This document shows, piece by piece, positions 27,311 to 36,081 of a stretch of 64,000 nucleotides of DNA. The notes beneath the pieces were generated by a model, which did no database searches, was not told where the DNA came from, and saw only the letters and a program-made list of their open reading frames with translations. Source of the stretch: Pontibacter russatus. GTDB lineage: Bacteria; Bacteroidota; Bacteroidia; Cytophagales; Hymenobacteraceae. Made by a program: the position numbers and the translations under genes. Each line of letters begins with the position of its first letter. Positions within the stretch are counted from its first letter, which is position 1. The stretch covers positions 558,001 to 622,000 of the forward strand of contig NZ_CP047984.1 of the NCBI RefSeq assembly GCF_009931655.1. Direction: 5' to 3'.

Positions 27311-27561
27311 GCCCTCCCTACTTATTCCTTTCTTTCCGCACCTTTAATTTCCCGAGCCGCCATGCGACACGACTTTCCGGTACTACAGCAGTTAGTGCTG
27401 CAGGGCCTGCTCCTGCTCAGGTTCCTCCTCCGCTGCATGCACAGCAAAGGCTAAGCAGCAGTTGAATAGTCCTGTTCCGGCTGGCCGCCATATATCAAAT
27501 TTAATAAGGGTAAGCGGTTCATGATGTCACGCGGGCCTTCCTGCCGCTGTAGCGCCCGCGC

Positions 27562-28323
27562 CTACAGGTTGAACAGCAGGTTGGCTTGCAGGATAGACTC
27601 GTTCAGGTCTTCGATGCCCGCCACGTTGTTCCAGTAGCGCCACTCAGAGCCGAAGAACACCTTGCCGGGCTTGCCCCTCAGGTTGCCCAGGTCCAGCAAG
27701 AGCTGGGGCTGCGTGACGTACTGCGTGGTGCCCGGCCCGCGGTCACCGATAAAGTCCATGAAGCCCCTGAAACGCAGGTGTATTTTCGCAGAGGCAGGCA
27801 AGGGGATATCCCAGCTCGGGGTGATGTTGTAAGTGCCGTTGTACTCCCCGCCATGCTGCTTGTAATAGTATGTTTCGAGTTGCAGCAGCCCGCTGCCCGG
27901 TATCCTGAACTTGAATGCGGGGCCCGCCGTGTAGACAAAGAAATCCTCGGTGCCGCCCAGCAGCACGTTCACACCTGTTGCCAGCAGCACATCGCTGACC
28001 GGGCCGAAGGCAATCTCGCGGCCGGTGGCGCGGCTCAGGCTCACTTTGGGGTAGTACTCCAGGTACACGTCCGGGCTCCTGAGGCTGACATCGTTCGCAA
28101 GGTCCACAAAGCCAAAGTGCTCCAGGGCCCCGTAGGACCCGAAGTGCTCATAGGTAAAAGTAGCCAGGTTGCCGGACTGGTTCAGGCGGCTTCCGTAGAG
28201 CAGCTGCACATTGGAGCCACCCTGGTAGATCACCTGCGCATCAGCTTGTCTGCCTGCCAGCAGCGCCAACGCGAAAAACAGCAACGGCAAAGCGTGCCTG
28301 GTGAGGAATTTATCTGTAAACAT
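27562..28323 (-). CDS. Tsx-like outer-membrane channel (nucleoside-porin family, DUF5020)
   Basis: A 253-residue beta-barrel protein. A signal peptide ends at ADAQ, about residue 30. The mature part alternates amphipathic strands, for example NVQLLYGSRLN, LATFTYEHFGSYGALEHFGFVDLAND, VYLEYYPKVSLS and KVFFGSEWRYWNN, and ends in a C-terminal hydrophobic strand closing with Phe-Asn-Leu. The FTYEH and Asp-rich early loop fit the nucleoside-specific channel (Tsx/DUF5020) family. A role in nucleoside or nucleobase uptake would match the cytosine deaminase about 1 kb away, but that link is only positional. Base 28341 is an alternative start. Confidence 0.8.
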   Translation of the reverse strand: MFTDKFLTRHALPLLFFALALLAGRQADAQVIYQGGSNVQLLYGSRLNQSGNLATFTYEHFGSYGALEHFGFVDLANDVSLRSPDVYLEYYPKVSLSRATGREIAFGPVSDVLLATGVNVLLGGTEDFFVYTAGPAFKFRIPGSGLLQLETYYYKQHGGEYNGTYNITPSWDIPLPASAKIHLRFRGFMDFIGDRGPGTTQYVTQPQLLLDLGNLRGKPGKVFFGSEWRYWNNVAGIEDLNESILQANLLFNL

Positions 28324-28341
28324 GGTAGCGTAGGGGTGCAT

Positions 28342-28780
28342 TCTTTGTATAGTTATGGGTGAGTCAAACCTTATATAGCCGCTAAGTTATATCCTTGCCC
28401 CGACTTCTGCTACGGCAACGGGAATTTTCAACTGGCGCTACCGTATATATACAGCCTCTGCAAAAGGCACAGCCGCACATTTTCACCTGAACAGGCTTCT
28501 GCGGGACTGGCTATATAGGCCCCAGCAAGCAGCTATATATAGAAGAGAATATATGGCCGCAGATGTACCAGCGTCTCACAACTCAGATGAAAGTTGGGTG
28601 CAGCCGCACACGGAATCAGGGTGCCCGCGCGTTTTTATATTGCCACTGGCAGTGATTAATCCGTAGAATAAAATTGAACAGTGCCCCGTCACGGCTGGCC
28701 CTAACTTTCTGCCTGGGCTTATGGACAGGTAGTGCGGCCAGTCCCGATCATATTACTTTCTTTCAGAAGCACCAACTGGC
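28342..28780. other. Divergent intergenic region, nothing specific seen
   Basis: 439 bases with frequent TATATA tracts (for example near 28445, 28533 and 28550). No RNA gene or hairpin terminator was recognised. Confidence 0.5.
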
Positions 28781-29299
28781 ATGGAGTACAGATTCATTCA
28801 CTACTGGCAATATGAACCCGGGGAAGAAGAGAACCAGGTGCTGGAGGAAGCCATCTCCCTATCGATGAAAGCCAGGGACGAGAACTTCCTGCGCGAGCTG
28901 GCCTCTTTTATTTCTGAGCACACCTCGGTCAGGCATGTCATCATCGGGCGGCTGTCTGACGATTACCAGCATATCCGTACCTGCGTCTTTCTGAAAGAAA
29001 AGGAGGTGTTGAAGAACATAACGTACCCCCTGCAGGGAACACCCTGCGAATCGTTGCTTACCCAGCGGTTCTGCTACTTCCCATTGGATGTGGCTCAGAA
29101 CTTTCCGGAAGACAAAGAAATTAAGAGCCTGGGAGTTGAGAGTTACCTGGGCAGTCTCCTGCTCTCAGAAGACAACGAGCCGATAGGGATGGTTGCTCTG
29201 ATGGACGTGAAGCCCATTGAGAAGGCAGCCTTTGCCGAGCACCTGATACTGGTCCTGAGCCCGGCCATTGAGCAGGAACTTGTCAGGCGCAGGGCATAA
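28781..29299 (+). CDS. GAF domain protein
   Basis: A 172-residue single-domain protein. A short N-terminal helix (EEENQVLEEAISLSMKARDENFLRELASFISEH) leads into a GAF sensor fold: VRHVIIGRLSDDYQHIRTCVFLK, then TYPLQGTPCESLLTQRFCYFPLDVAQNFPED, where the TPCE segment is typical of GAF modules. GAF domains bind small ligands or haem and regulate attached kinases or cyclases, but here no effector domain is attached. It is convergent with the ABC transporter cluster. Ligand and partner are unknown. Confidence 0.85.
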   Translation: MEYRFIHYWQYEPGEEENQVLEEAISLSMKARDENFLRELASFISEHTSVRHVIIGRLSDDYQHIRTCVFLKEKEVLKNITYPLQGTPCESLLTQRFCYFPLDVAQNFPEDKEIKSLGVESYLGSLLLSEDNEPIGMVALMDVKPIEKAAFAEHLILVLSPAIEQELVRRRA

Positions 29300-29338
29300 G
29301 GTGATTTTTCTGCCTCCCCCTGCCGCGCACACCTCCCG

Positions 29339-30019
29339 CTAGTGCCTGATAATCCTGCCGTCCTCCATCTCAATGATGCGCCCGGTGTTCGCGGCAAAGC
29401 TCTGATCGTGGGTGACGATGAGCAGCGTCTGGTTATGCACTTCGGCCAGCTCTTTGAATATATCAAACACCATCTCGCTGTTTCGCATGTCCAGGTTGCC
29501 GGTGGGCTCGTCGCCCATAATAATGTGCGGGTCGTTGACGAGGGCGCGGGCAATCGCGACGCGCTGCTTCTCCCCACCCGATATACGGTAAGCCTCCTTG
29601 GCGGCCAGGTGGTCGATGCCCAGCATTTTCAGGCGCTCCATTGCCCGGTGCTCCACCTCCTCTTCTGTATAGCGACCCAGCTTTAATCCCGGCAGCATCA
29701 CGTTCCGCAGCACCGAAAACTCGTTGAGCAGGTAGTGGAACTGGAACACAAAGCCGATCTTGGCGTTGCGGATGCGGGCCAGCTCCGCGTCTGTTTTGCC
29801 CCTCATCGACTCTTTGTCTATCAGCAGTTCCCCTTCATAGTCGGTGTCCATGGTGGAGAGGATGTAAAGCAGCGTGGACTTGCCGCACCCCGACTTGCCG
29901 ATGACAGACACAAAATCGCCCTTGTTAATGGAAAAGGTTATGTCCGTCAGCACCTGCACCGTCACCGGGTCATGGAATTTTTTGCTGATGTGCCTTGCCT
30001 CCAGTATAATGTCCTGCAT
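29339..30019 (-). CDS. ABC transporter ATP-binding protein (LolD/MacB type)
   Basis: A 226-residue ATPase. Walker A is GKSGCGKST (38-46), the Q-loop is FVFQFHYLL, the signature is [15 protein letters not shown], Walker B is [12 protein letters not shown], and the H-loop is IVTHDQ. The insert between Walker A and the signature and the overall length match the LolD/MacB/FtsE group, which powers mechanotransmission rather than substrate passage. It lies 157 bases downstream of a LolC/E-like permease and an HlyD-type adaptor in the same orientation, and should be the ATPase of that system. Confidence 0.94.
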   Translation of the reverse strand: MQDIILEARHISKKFHDPVTVQVLTDITFSINKGDFVSVIGKSGCGKSTLLYILSTMDTDYEGELLIDKESMRGKTDAELARIRNAKIGFVFQFHYLLNEFSVLRNVMLPGLKLGRYTEEEVEHRAMERLKMLGIDHLAAKEAYRISGGEKQRVAIARALVNDPHIIMGDEPTGNLDMRNSEMVFDIFKELAEVHNQTLLIVTHDQSFAANTGRIIEMEDGRIIRH

Positions 30020-30176
30020 GGTATTTTGTTGTCGGGATACAGGGTTAAGTGCCCCACCGCGTTCTCTTTTAGAATAGTATCTAACCGCCCTTCTTAGGAA
30101 GTATGCTCTTATTCAAATCGAAAGAGGGGATTATATATATGATACGAGTGCCTGTGTTCGCGCTGCTGCTTTCTTT

Positions 30177-31436
30177 TTATTTGCCTCTTATAATTTCTAC
30201 GGGGTCTACCCTGCTTGCTTTCCGGGCAGGGAAAAAACCCGCAAAATAAGTGGTGATAAGGGAGAAGATACCCCCGATGACATAAAATATCAGGCTGTAG
30301 TTGACCGGATATGTTTTGATGGTGGGCAGCGCGGGCGTGTTGAACGGGATGTTGTCGATGATGACGGAGAAGAGGAACCCGAAAATCAGCCCCACCACGC
30401 CCCCGAAGAAACCAATGCTCAGGGCAATCACCAGGAAAATCAGGTTCACGTCTCCGCCCGAGAAGCCGGTAGCCTTCAGAATGGCGATCGAGTCCATCTT
30501 CTCATATATCATCATGTTCAGGATGTTGAAGATGCCGAACCCCGCCACGATGAGCAGCGTGATGCCGACGGCGTACGAGATAAGCGACCGCACATCGCTG
30601 CCCGTCTCAAACTGGGAGTTGGCGGTCTGGATGTCCTCGGCATCTACCTGAAACAGCCGCGCATACTCTTTGGCCACGGCCGGAGCCATATCGAGGTCGT
30701 TCAGCTTGATCTGGATATCGGTGATGTAGTTGGAGGGCTTGCCGAGCAGCTTCTGCGTGGTTTCGATGGAGGCGTAGCTCTGCACTTTGTCTATCTCCTG
30801 TATGCCCGACTGAAAATACCCCACCACCTTCAGCGGGAAGCGCTCTCCCTGAACCGTTGTCACCTGCACCACGTCGCCGATGTCCGCCACCAGGATGTCG
30901 GCCAGCCCCTTGCCCAGCACGATGCTGTTGGCCATATTTTTCACGTCGATGGCGGAGCCGGAGGTCACATAGTCGCTGAAGTTAAACAGCCGCATCTCCT
31001 CCTCCACATCCACCCCATTGATAACCCCGGTGATATCAATCGTGCCTTCGTTGAAGAACACCTGCGCCGTCAGTTTGGGGGCTGCCCCCAGCACCCGCGG
31101 GTCGTCTCTCACCGTCTCCATCATGGGCCCGCTGTTATATAGCTCCTGCCGCGTAATGCCGGATTTTACAGAACTGATAAAATTGTAGGAGTCTTTGAAA
31201 TCGGCAGCTGCATTGACTGGCTGGTTCTCGCTTGGTTTGATTTCGTTGTACAGGCGCACGTGCGGCGTGCGGTTCAGGATCAGGCCGTCCAGCAGGTCGT
31301 TGAGGCCGTTCATGAAACCGAGCAGCGTGATGAACATCGCGATGCTGAACGTGACTCCGACTGCGGCCACCAGCGTTTGCCGCCAGCGGGCCAGCAGCAG
31401 CGATTTCGCTATGCCGAAGATGAGCCTGCTGTTCAT
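30177..31436 (-). CDS. ABC transporter permease, FtsX/LolC-E type
   Basis: A 419-residue permease with the FtsX/MacB topology: one N-terminal helix (about 20-45), a large periplasmic domain (about 50-280) and three C-terminal helices (about 285-310, 330-360 and 380-405). It lacks an ATPase domain. The start overlaps the stop of the HlyD-type gene by four bases (ATGA), so the two are translationally coupled. The ATPase gene follows 157 bases downstream. Together they look like a lipoprotein-release or DevBCA-type export system. Confidence 0.92.
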   Translation of the reverse strand: MNSRLIFGIAKSLLLARWRQTLVAAVGVTFSIAMFITLLGFMNGLNDLLDGLILNRTPHVRLYNEIKPSENQPVNAAADFKDSYNFISSVKSGITRQELYNSGPMMETVRDDPRVLGAAPKLTAQVFFNEGTIDITGVINGVDVEEEMRLFNFSDYVTSGSAIDVKNMANSIVLGKGLADILVADIGDVVQVTTVQGERFPLKVVGYFQSGIQEIDKVQSYASIETTQKLLGKPSNYITDIQIKLNDLDMAPAVAKEYARLFQVDAEDIQTANSQFETGSDVRSLISYAVGITLLIVAGFGIFNILNMMIYEKMDSIAILKATGFSGGDVNLIFLVIALSIGFFGGVVGLIFGFLFSVIIDNIPFNTPALPTIKTYPVNYSLIFYVIGGIFSLITTYFAGFFPARKASRVDPVEIIRGK

Positions 31437-32512
31437 GGCTGCGGCTTCACAATCACGTCCTCTTTCGTCAGCCCGTCAAGTATCTCTACCTTCTGGTAGT
31501 CCTTCAGCCCGGTCTCCACTTTCACTTTCTCTTCGTCTTCCGTCAGCACATAGGAGCTGTCCAGCAGGTACTCGCGCGGTATGGTCAGGGCGTCCTGTTT
31601 GGTTTGAATGATGATGTTGGCCTCCGTGGTGAGGTTCGGGTACAAAGTTGGCGGCGTAGTCACAAAGTCGGCCTCCACGGTAAAAGAGCGGGTCCGCTCG
31701 TTCATCGCCGGATTCACTTTATATACCCTGGCCTCAAACACCTGCCCCTTGTAGCTGTCGAGGTTCAGCAGCACTTTCTGGCCGGGTTTTACCCGCGCAA
31801 TGTCATATTCGTCCACCTGCAGCTCCAGTATGAAGTCGTCGGCGTCGCCCAGCACGGCCACCGGCGTCTGGGGGCTGACCAACTCCCCCTCCTCCTTCAG
31901 CACGCTGTACACTTTGCCACCCGTCTCGCTTCTGAGCAGATAGTCATCCGACACGGCCCGGCTGATCTGCAGGTTCTTCTGCGCCTGCCTGGAGGCAAAG
32001 TCGAGTTGCTTTTGCAGGTCGCTGTACCGGAGCAGGGCGGTTCGGTAGGCGGTGGCGGAGTTTTGATAGCTGAGCTCCCGCTGCTCCAGTTCCACGCGGG
32101 TGCCTATCTGGTCTTTCCAAAGGTTGCGCTGCCGCTCCAGCAGCAGCGAGTCGTTCTGCTTCCGGCTTCTGGCCAAATCTATGGCGGCCCGCAGCTCGCT
32201 CAGCTTTTCGGCATTGGCGCTGACGCTGGAGTACTCGGCGGCGATGCGCGCATTTTCGGCGCTCAGGCGCGCCGTCTCGTTCTCTATTTTCAGAAGCGGG
32301 TCGCCCTGCTGCACCGTATCCCCCTCCGTCACAAATATCTCCTGAACAATACCGCTCACTGTGGGGAAAACCAGGTGCTGGTTTCTGCTCTTCACCACTC
32401 CCGAGGCGTACACGGATTCGGAAACGTCTTCAACCGTCGGGGTGGTTGTCTCCTGCCTGCCGGAGCAGGACGCCAGCAGCAGCACCAGCACGAGTGGCAT
32501 GTATCGTTTCAT
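31433..32512 (-). CDS. HlyD/RND-type periplasmic adaptor, lipoprotein
   Basis: A 359-residue membrane-fusion protein. Starting at 32512 gives MKRYMPLVLVLLLASCSG, a clean lipoprotein signal with lipobox LASC; the open frame begins 12 bases earlier. The lipoyl half-motifs flank a long coiled-coil hairpin (about 80-180, rich in Ala, Glu, Leu and Arg), followed by a beta-barrel (LELQVDEYDIARVKPGQKVLLNLDSY). First gene of the adaptor-permease-ATPase cluster. No TolC gene is adjacent, so it must borrow one. Confidence 0.9.
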   Translation of the reverse strand: MKRYMPLVLVLLLASCSGRQETTTPTVEDVSESVYASGVVKSRNQHLVFPTVSGIVQEIFVTEGDTVQQGDPLLKIENETARLSAENARIAAEYSSVSANAEKLSELRAAIDLARSRKQNDSLLLERQRNLWKDQIGTRVELEQRELSYQNSATAYRTALLRYSDLQKQLDFASRQAQKNLQISRAVSDDYLLRSETGGKVYSVLKEEGELVSPQTPVAVLGDADDFILELQVDEYDIARVKPGQKVLLNLDSYKGQVFEARVYKVNPAMNERTRSFTVEADFVTTPPTLYPNLTTEANIIIQTKQDALTIPREYLLDSSYVLTEDEEKVKVETGLKDYQKVEILDGLTKEDVIVKPQP

Positions 32513-32621
32513 GTGGAGAATCACGGGTTTATATATAAAGCGGCGGCTGACATAATTGTTTGGCGGCGCTGCCTGCGCGGAGGCCTCAGCAAAAGCCCTG
32601 AAGACCGAAATACTTGCGCTC

Positions 32622-32629
32622 CAAATATA
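32622..32629 (-). promoter_or_regulatory. Candidate -7 box (TATATTTG) for the adaptor operon
   Basis: Matches TAnnTTTG on the minus strand, about 110 bases upstream of the adaptor start. No clear -33 TTTG was found at the right distance. Confidence 0.35.
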
Positions 32630-32826
32630 AGACTTTCAGGATTATCTACTATAAGGCCTGAACGTTTATCAGCCGGTGTGCTTGTATAAGGCTGCCGAGC
32701 TGGAAACGCCCCGTACAAAAAAATCCTGCAAAATACGGCATATGCTGACAAGCCATATATGGCAATCTGCCTGTCGCTGCACACTGATTTCTTTTACTGC
32801 CGGATTCAAACACAGTTGCCTCCTAA

Positions 32827-32876
32827 ACCAGAAGCACAGCAAGAGGCCCGTTCAGGTCTTTTGCTGTGCTTCTGGT
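32827..32876. terminator. Hairpin downstream of the dehydrogenase operon
   Basis: A 16-bp perfect stem (32827-32842 with 32861-32876) and an 18-base loop. It lies 64 bases after the stop of the last gene of the leftward dehydrogenase operon. Only three T follow, so termination may be weak. Confidence 0.65.
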
Positions 32877-32939
32877 ATTGTATATAGCAGGCCGGGGTGG
32901 CTATATATAGCTGCCCGCACCCAGCTTGTTCAACCAGCC

Positions 32940-33428
32940 TCAGTCTTCGCTTCTGCGATTGAGGAGGAGAACGGCGGCGGTCGTAACGGCAGCAGCCACG
33001 GCAATGCCCTGCAGAAGGCCCTTGCGGTCATATTTCCACTGCGCCTTCATGCCCCTTTCGGCAAAGATGTTGGGCACGTGTCCGCTTTTCAGATCCTCTA
33101 CGATGCCCTCTACCACATTCACCCGGTCGGCCACCAGCAGCGGCAGCCAGTGCCCGAAACTGCCCTCGCCATACTGGAACGCATAGCGCCGGATCATCCC
33201 GCTCAGCCCTTTGGGCGGCATCGACGTTCCGAATACAGCCGTCACGTTCGGCCTCTCATTGGAATGCAGCACCTCCATGTTTTCCGGTTGCAGCGGGGGC
33301 CGTTCCCAGGTATAGCCTGCATGGGTTTCGTTCCCTCTTTTCCGCATGGGGTAAGTAGGGTCGTTCTTCGGGTCGGCGTCGATGCCCCACCCTTTTATAT
33401 GTGAATAGTCTTTCGATGTGTTTTCCAT
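32940..33428 (-). CDS. Conserved-type hypothetical protein with C-terminal membrane anchor
   Basis: A 162-residue protein I cannot assign. The N-terminal half is polar and rich in Pro, Asn and Trp (YSHIKGWGIDADPKNDPTYP and HAGYTWERPPLQPENMEVL). The middle is amphipathic (MIRRYAFQYGEGSFGHWLPLLVADRVNVVEGIVEDL). The C-terminus has one hydrophobic helix, GLLQGIAVAAAVTTAAVLLL (about 138-157), followed by NRRSED, as in tail-anchored proteins. It starts 12 bases after the stop of the alcohol dehydrogenase gene and is cotranscribed with it, so a role with that enzyme is likely. Confidence 0.75.
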   Translation of the reverse strand: MENTSKDYSHIKGWGIDADPKNDPTYPMRKRGNETHAGYTWERPPLQPENMEVLHSNERPNVTAVFGTSMPPKGLSGMIRRYAFQYGEGSFGHWLPLLVADRVNVVEGIVEDLKSGHVPNIFAERGMKAQWKYDRKGLLQGIAVAAAVTTAAVLLLNRRSED

Positions 33429-33440
33429 AGTCTTGTTGCT

Positions 33441-34595
33441 TTAAACCCTGGCTGATGGTGGAATAAGGACTGGCTTGATGCAGTTGTCCAGTTTGTCCGA
33501 GAAAATGCGGTAGGCATCGGAAATCTCCTCCAGCGGTATATGGTGTGTAATGAGTTCTCTAGGGCTGAAGACGCCATTTTGGACGTGTTCAATCATTTTC
33601 GGCAGCAGGCGCTTCACCGAAGCCTGGTTGGCCCGGATGGTCAGCCCTTTGTTGACGATGTTGCCAAGGGGCACGAGGTTCAGTGTGGGGCCATATACAC
33701 CCACTATCGACACAACGCCCCCTTTCTTCACGGAATTGACGGCCCACTGCAGCGCTGTGGCAGAGCCCGCCTGCAGCAGCGTTTTCCGGCCTGTAATGGT
33801 TTGCAACTTGCTGCCGGCGGCCTCGGCCCCCACCGCATCAATGCAGACATCGGCACCCAGCGAGTCGGTCGTCTTTTTCATGAACACCACCGGGTCTTCG
33901 ATGGAGCGGAAGTTGTAGGCCTCGCACTGCGCGAATTTCCGCACAAAGTCGAGCCTGTACTCTTCCTGGTCGAACACGATGACGCGGCCCGCCCCGAACA
34001 GCCAGGCGCTTTTTGCGGCCATGATGCCCACCGGGCCTGCCCCAAACACCACCACGGTGTCGCCTTTCTGAATGCCGCCCATCTCTGCCGCCTGGTAGCC
34101 AGTCGGCACCACGTCGGTGAGCAGCACGGCATCGTCCGGGTGCATGCCGCTGGGTATCACCATTGGCCCCACATCGGCGTAAGGCACCCGCACGTACTCG
34201 GCCTGCCCTCCGTTGTAGCCGCCTGCTATATGCGAGTAGCCGAAGATGCCCCCAACCGCCGTAGCCTGCGGATTCGCCTCGTGGCAGTTACCGTACAGTT
34301 CCTGCTTGCAGAAGGTACACTTGCCGCAGGCGATATTGAAGGGCACGATCACCTGGTCGCCTACTTTCAGGTTGTGTACATCCGTCCCAATCTCCTCCAC
34401 CACCCCGATGAACTCGTGCCCAAAGGTTTCGCCCACGCGGGTATCAGGCACATTGCCGTTGTACAGATGAAGATCCGAGCCGCAGATACAGGAGCGCGTT
34501 ACCCGCACGATGGCATCCTGCGGATGCAGAATCTCAGGCATGGGTTTGTTTTCGATGCGGACCCGTTGCGGCCCACGGTAAGTCATTGCCAGCAT
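33441..34595 (-). CDS. Zinc-dependent medium-chain alcohol dehydrogenase (formaldehyde dehydrogenase-like)
   Basis: A 384-residue MDR-family dehydrogenase. The catalytic zinc ligands are Cys38 in CICGSD and His60-Glu61 in GHEF. The structural zinc is held by Cys90, Cys93, Cys96 and Cys104. The NAD(P) Rossmann motif is GAGPVGIMAA (about 187-196), with a run consistent with NAD preference (VIVFDQEEYRL, Asp at the end of the second strand). The layout resembles glutathione-independent formaldehyde and threonine-type dehydrogenases. First of a two-gene operon. Substrate is not determined. Confidence 0.93.
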   Translation of the reverse strand: MLAMTYRGPQRVRIENKPMPEILHPQDAIVRVTRSCICGSDLHLYNGNVPDTRVGETFGHEFIGVVEEIGTDVHNLKVGDQVIVPFNIACGKCTFCKQELYGNCHEANPQATAVGGIFGYSHIAGGYNGGQAEYVRVPYADVGPMVIPSGMHPDDAVLLTDVVPTGYQAAEMGGIQKGDTVVVFGAGPVGIMAAKSAWLFGAGRVIVFDQEEYRLDFVRKFAQCEAYNFRSIEDPVVFMKKTTDSLGADVCIDAVGAEAAGSKLQTITGRKTLLQAGSATALQWAVNSVKKGGVVSIVGVYGPTLNLVPLGNIVNKGLTIRANQASVKRLLPKMIEHVQNGVFSPRELITHHIPLEEISDAYRIFSDKLDNCIKPVLIPPSARV

Positions 34596-34986
34596 AAGTT
34601 TGTTTTTAGCTTAGTGTATACAGGTGATGCCCGGAAGCAAATCACCCCTACTGATACTTCACTGCATTCGCTAAGTTGCGGGAACGGGATTGGAAGGGAT
34701 GATTTACGTATTTATACTGACAGTCTCCCGCAAGCTACCCGTACGAAGGCGGGGTGTCCTATATCTCCAGATCTGCAGGCGATGCACCCATCAAGGTTTA
34801 CGCTAGGCAGTCAGTGGCACCTGCCTATATGGTAGGACAGCCAAAACCGGGCTGCAGCATGCGCCTCCGCGTCACGCTTTCTATATAAACATCAACTATA
34901 TAGCATTTTACACGTTATGCCTATTACGCGCATCCACGAAGGCGTTCCGGTGTTTTTAAATTGTTCCACTCTAAAATAAATGTACG
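34596..34986. other. Divergent intergenic region, nothing specific seen
   Basis: 391 bases between the dehydrogenase and DoxX genes; should contain both promoters, but no clear boxes were found. TATATA tracts lie at about 34882-34900. Confidence 0.5.
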
Positions 34987-35397
34987 ATGGAGAGATTTTT
35001 AGGAAACCACAGCCCCCGGCTGTATGCCATTCTGCGCATCGTGGCAGGATTGCTTTTCGCCATGCACGGCACCCAGAAGCTTTTCGGCTGGCCCGGCGAC
35101 AATCCCCCGGTAGAGCTAGCCTCGATGATGGGGGTTGCCGGTATCATTGAGCTGGTGTGCGGGTTGCTGATCATGATAGGACTGCTGACCAGTTGGGCCG
35201 CCTTTGTTGCCAGCGGCGAGATGGCCGTGGCCTTTTTTATGGCCCATCTCCCTCAACACCCCCTGCCCATTGTAAACGGCGGCGAACTGGCCGTTTTATA
35301 CTGCTTCCTTTTCCTCTATATAGCCGCAAGCGGCTCCGGTGTCTGGAGCGTGGACGGCTCGCGCAGCAGGCATCCGCTGGCGGCAACGCGCACGTAA
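34987..35397 (+). CDS. DoxX family membrane protein
   Basis: A 136-residue DoxX/SURF4-like protein with four membrane helices. The family signature sits at the start: RIVAGLLFAMHGTQKLFGWPG (about 16-36), with the conserved GxxKLFG. The following helices are ELVCGLLIMIGLLTSWAAF, a polar loop and AVLYCFLFLYIAAS. DoxX proteins are quinone-linked or oxidative-stress membrane proteins and are often near oxidoreductases. The gene stands alone here. The function in this organism is not evident. Confidence 0.93.
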   Translation: MERFLGNHSPRLYAILRIVAGLLFAMHGTQKLFGWPGDNPPVELASMMGVAGIIELVCGLLIMIGLLTSWAAFVASGEMAVAFFMAHLPQHPLPIVNGGELAVLYCFLFLYIAASGSGVWSVDGSRSRHPLAATRT

Positions 35398-35540
35398 AGG
35401 GTTGGTCTCCGCCCCAGCAGGCGTGCCAACGTATATATAAAACACAGTTTTTACCTCTTCTGCCCCAGGTGCGCCGCAGGCAAATTTGCGGGCCAGGCAG
35501 CCCATGGGGCATATAACCTGCGGGCATACCACTCATAATT

Positions 35541-36005
35541 ATGGAAAGTTATTTCAATACAACAGGCCAGACGAACACGGGTCCGCCACCCCAGGCTTCC
35601 TACGCCCCTAAAAACGAGCAGGAAGCCTGGATAGCAATCATGCACGCCTGCATAGCCGTAGACGGCACCATTGCAGACGAAGAACTGGAGGAGTTGTCGG
35701 AGGCGCTGGCCGGTAAAACACTTTTTGAGGGACACGACGTGCTTGCCTACAGCAAAACCGTTTTTTATGCCCAGGCCAAGGTCGGCAGCAAAGGCCTCAT
35801 CGACAACTCAGTGGACAAAGTTGCCGTCGAGAACAGGCCCACACTTTTCGCCCTGACCATTCAGTTGCTGCTCGCGGATTGTGTGGTGACGGACAAGGAA
35901 AAAGAGCTGATGACCTACCTCTACTCGGCCCTGGACATGGACGAGGCGCTGGCAAACAAAATCATAGACGTGATCCTTATCCTGCACAAGGGCAATTCCT
36001 GCTGA
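35541..36005 (+). CDS. TerB-like (tellurite-resistance family) protein
   Basis: A 154-residue protein with the helical TerB fold. The acidic helix-loop-helix AVDGTIADEELEELSEAL (about 39-56) and its counterpart ADCVVTDKEKELMTYLYSALDMDEAL (about 111-136) are the two half-sites typical of the family. TerB homologues act in stress responses associated with metal ions and membranes. No terA, terC, terD or terE is adjacent, so this is an isolated TerB-type module. The first 25 residues are low-complexity and may be flexible. Confidence 0.85.
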   Translation: MESYFNTTGQTNTGPPPQASYAPKNEQEAWIAIMHACIAVDGTIADEELEELSEALAGKTLFEGHDVLAYSKTVFYAQAKVGSKGLIDNSVDKVAVENRPTLFALTIQLLLADCVVTDKEKELMTYLYSALDMDEALANKIIDVILILHKGNSC

Positions 36006-36081
36006 TAGCTGTAGCAAGCGGGAGGTTTCGTTTGTAATAAGGCTGGCCTAAATATAGCTTCAGCGAAAGGCACGGCCGAAG

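Larger units (their letters stand above)
32525..32939. other. Intergenic region with promoter box and hairpin
   Basis: 415 bases between two leftward genes. It carries a candidate -7 box for the adaptor operon and a 16-bp hairpin after the upstream gene, both listed separately. No gene was recognised. Confidence 0.6.

Noticed and set aside
33540..34835. 431-residue plus-strand frame opposite the alcohol dehydrogenase
   Set aside because: The minus-strand gene has all zinc ligands and a Rossmann motif, so the other strand is a shadow.
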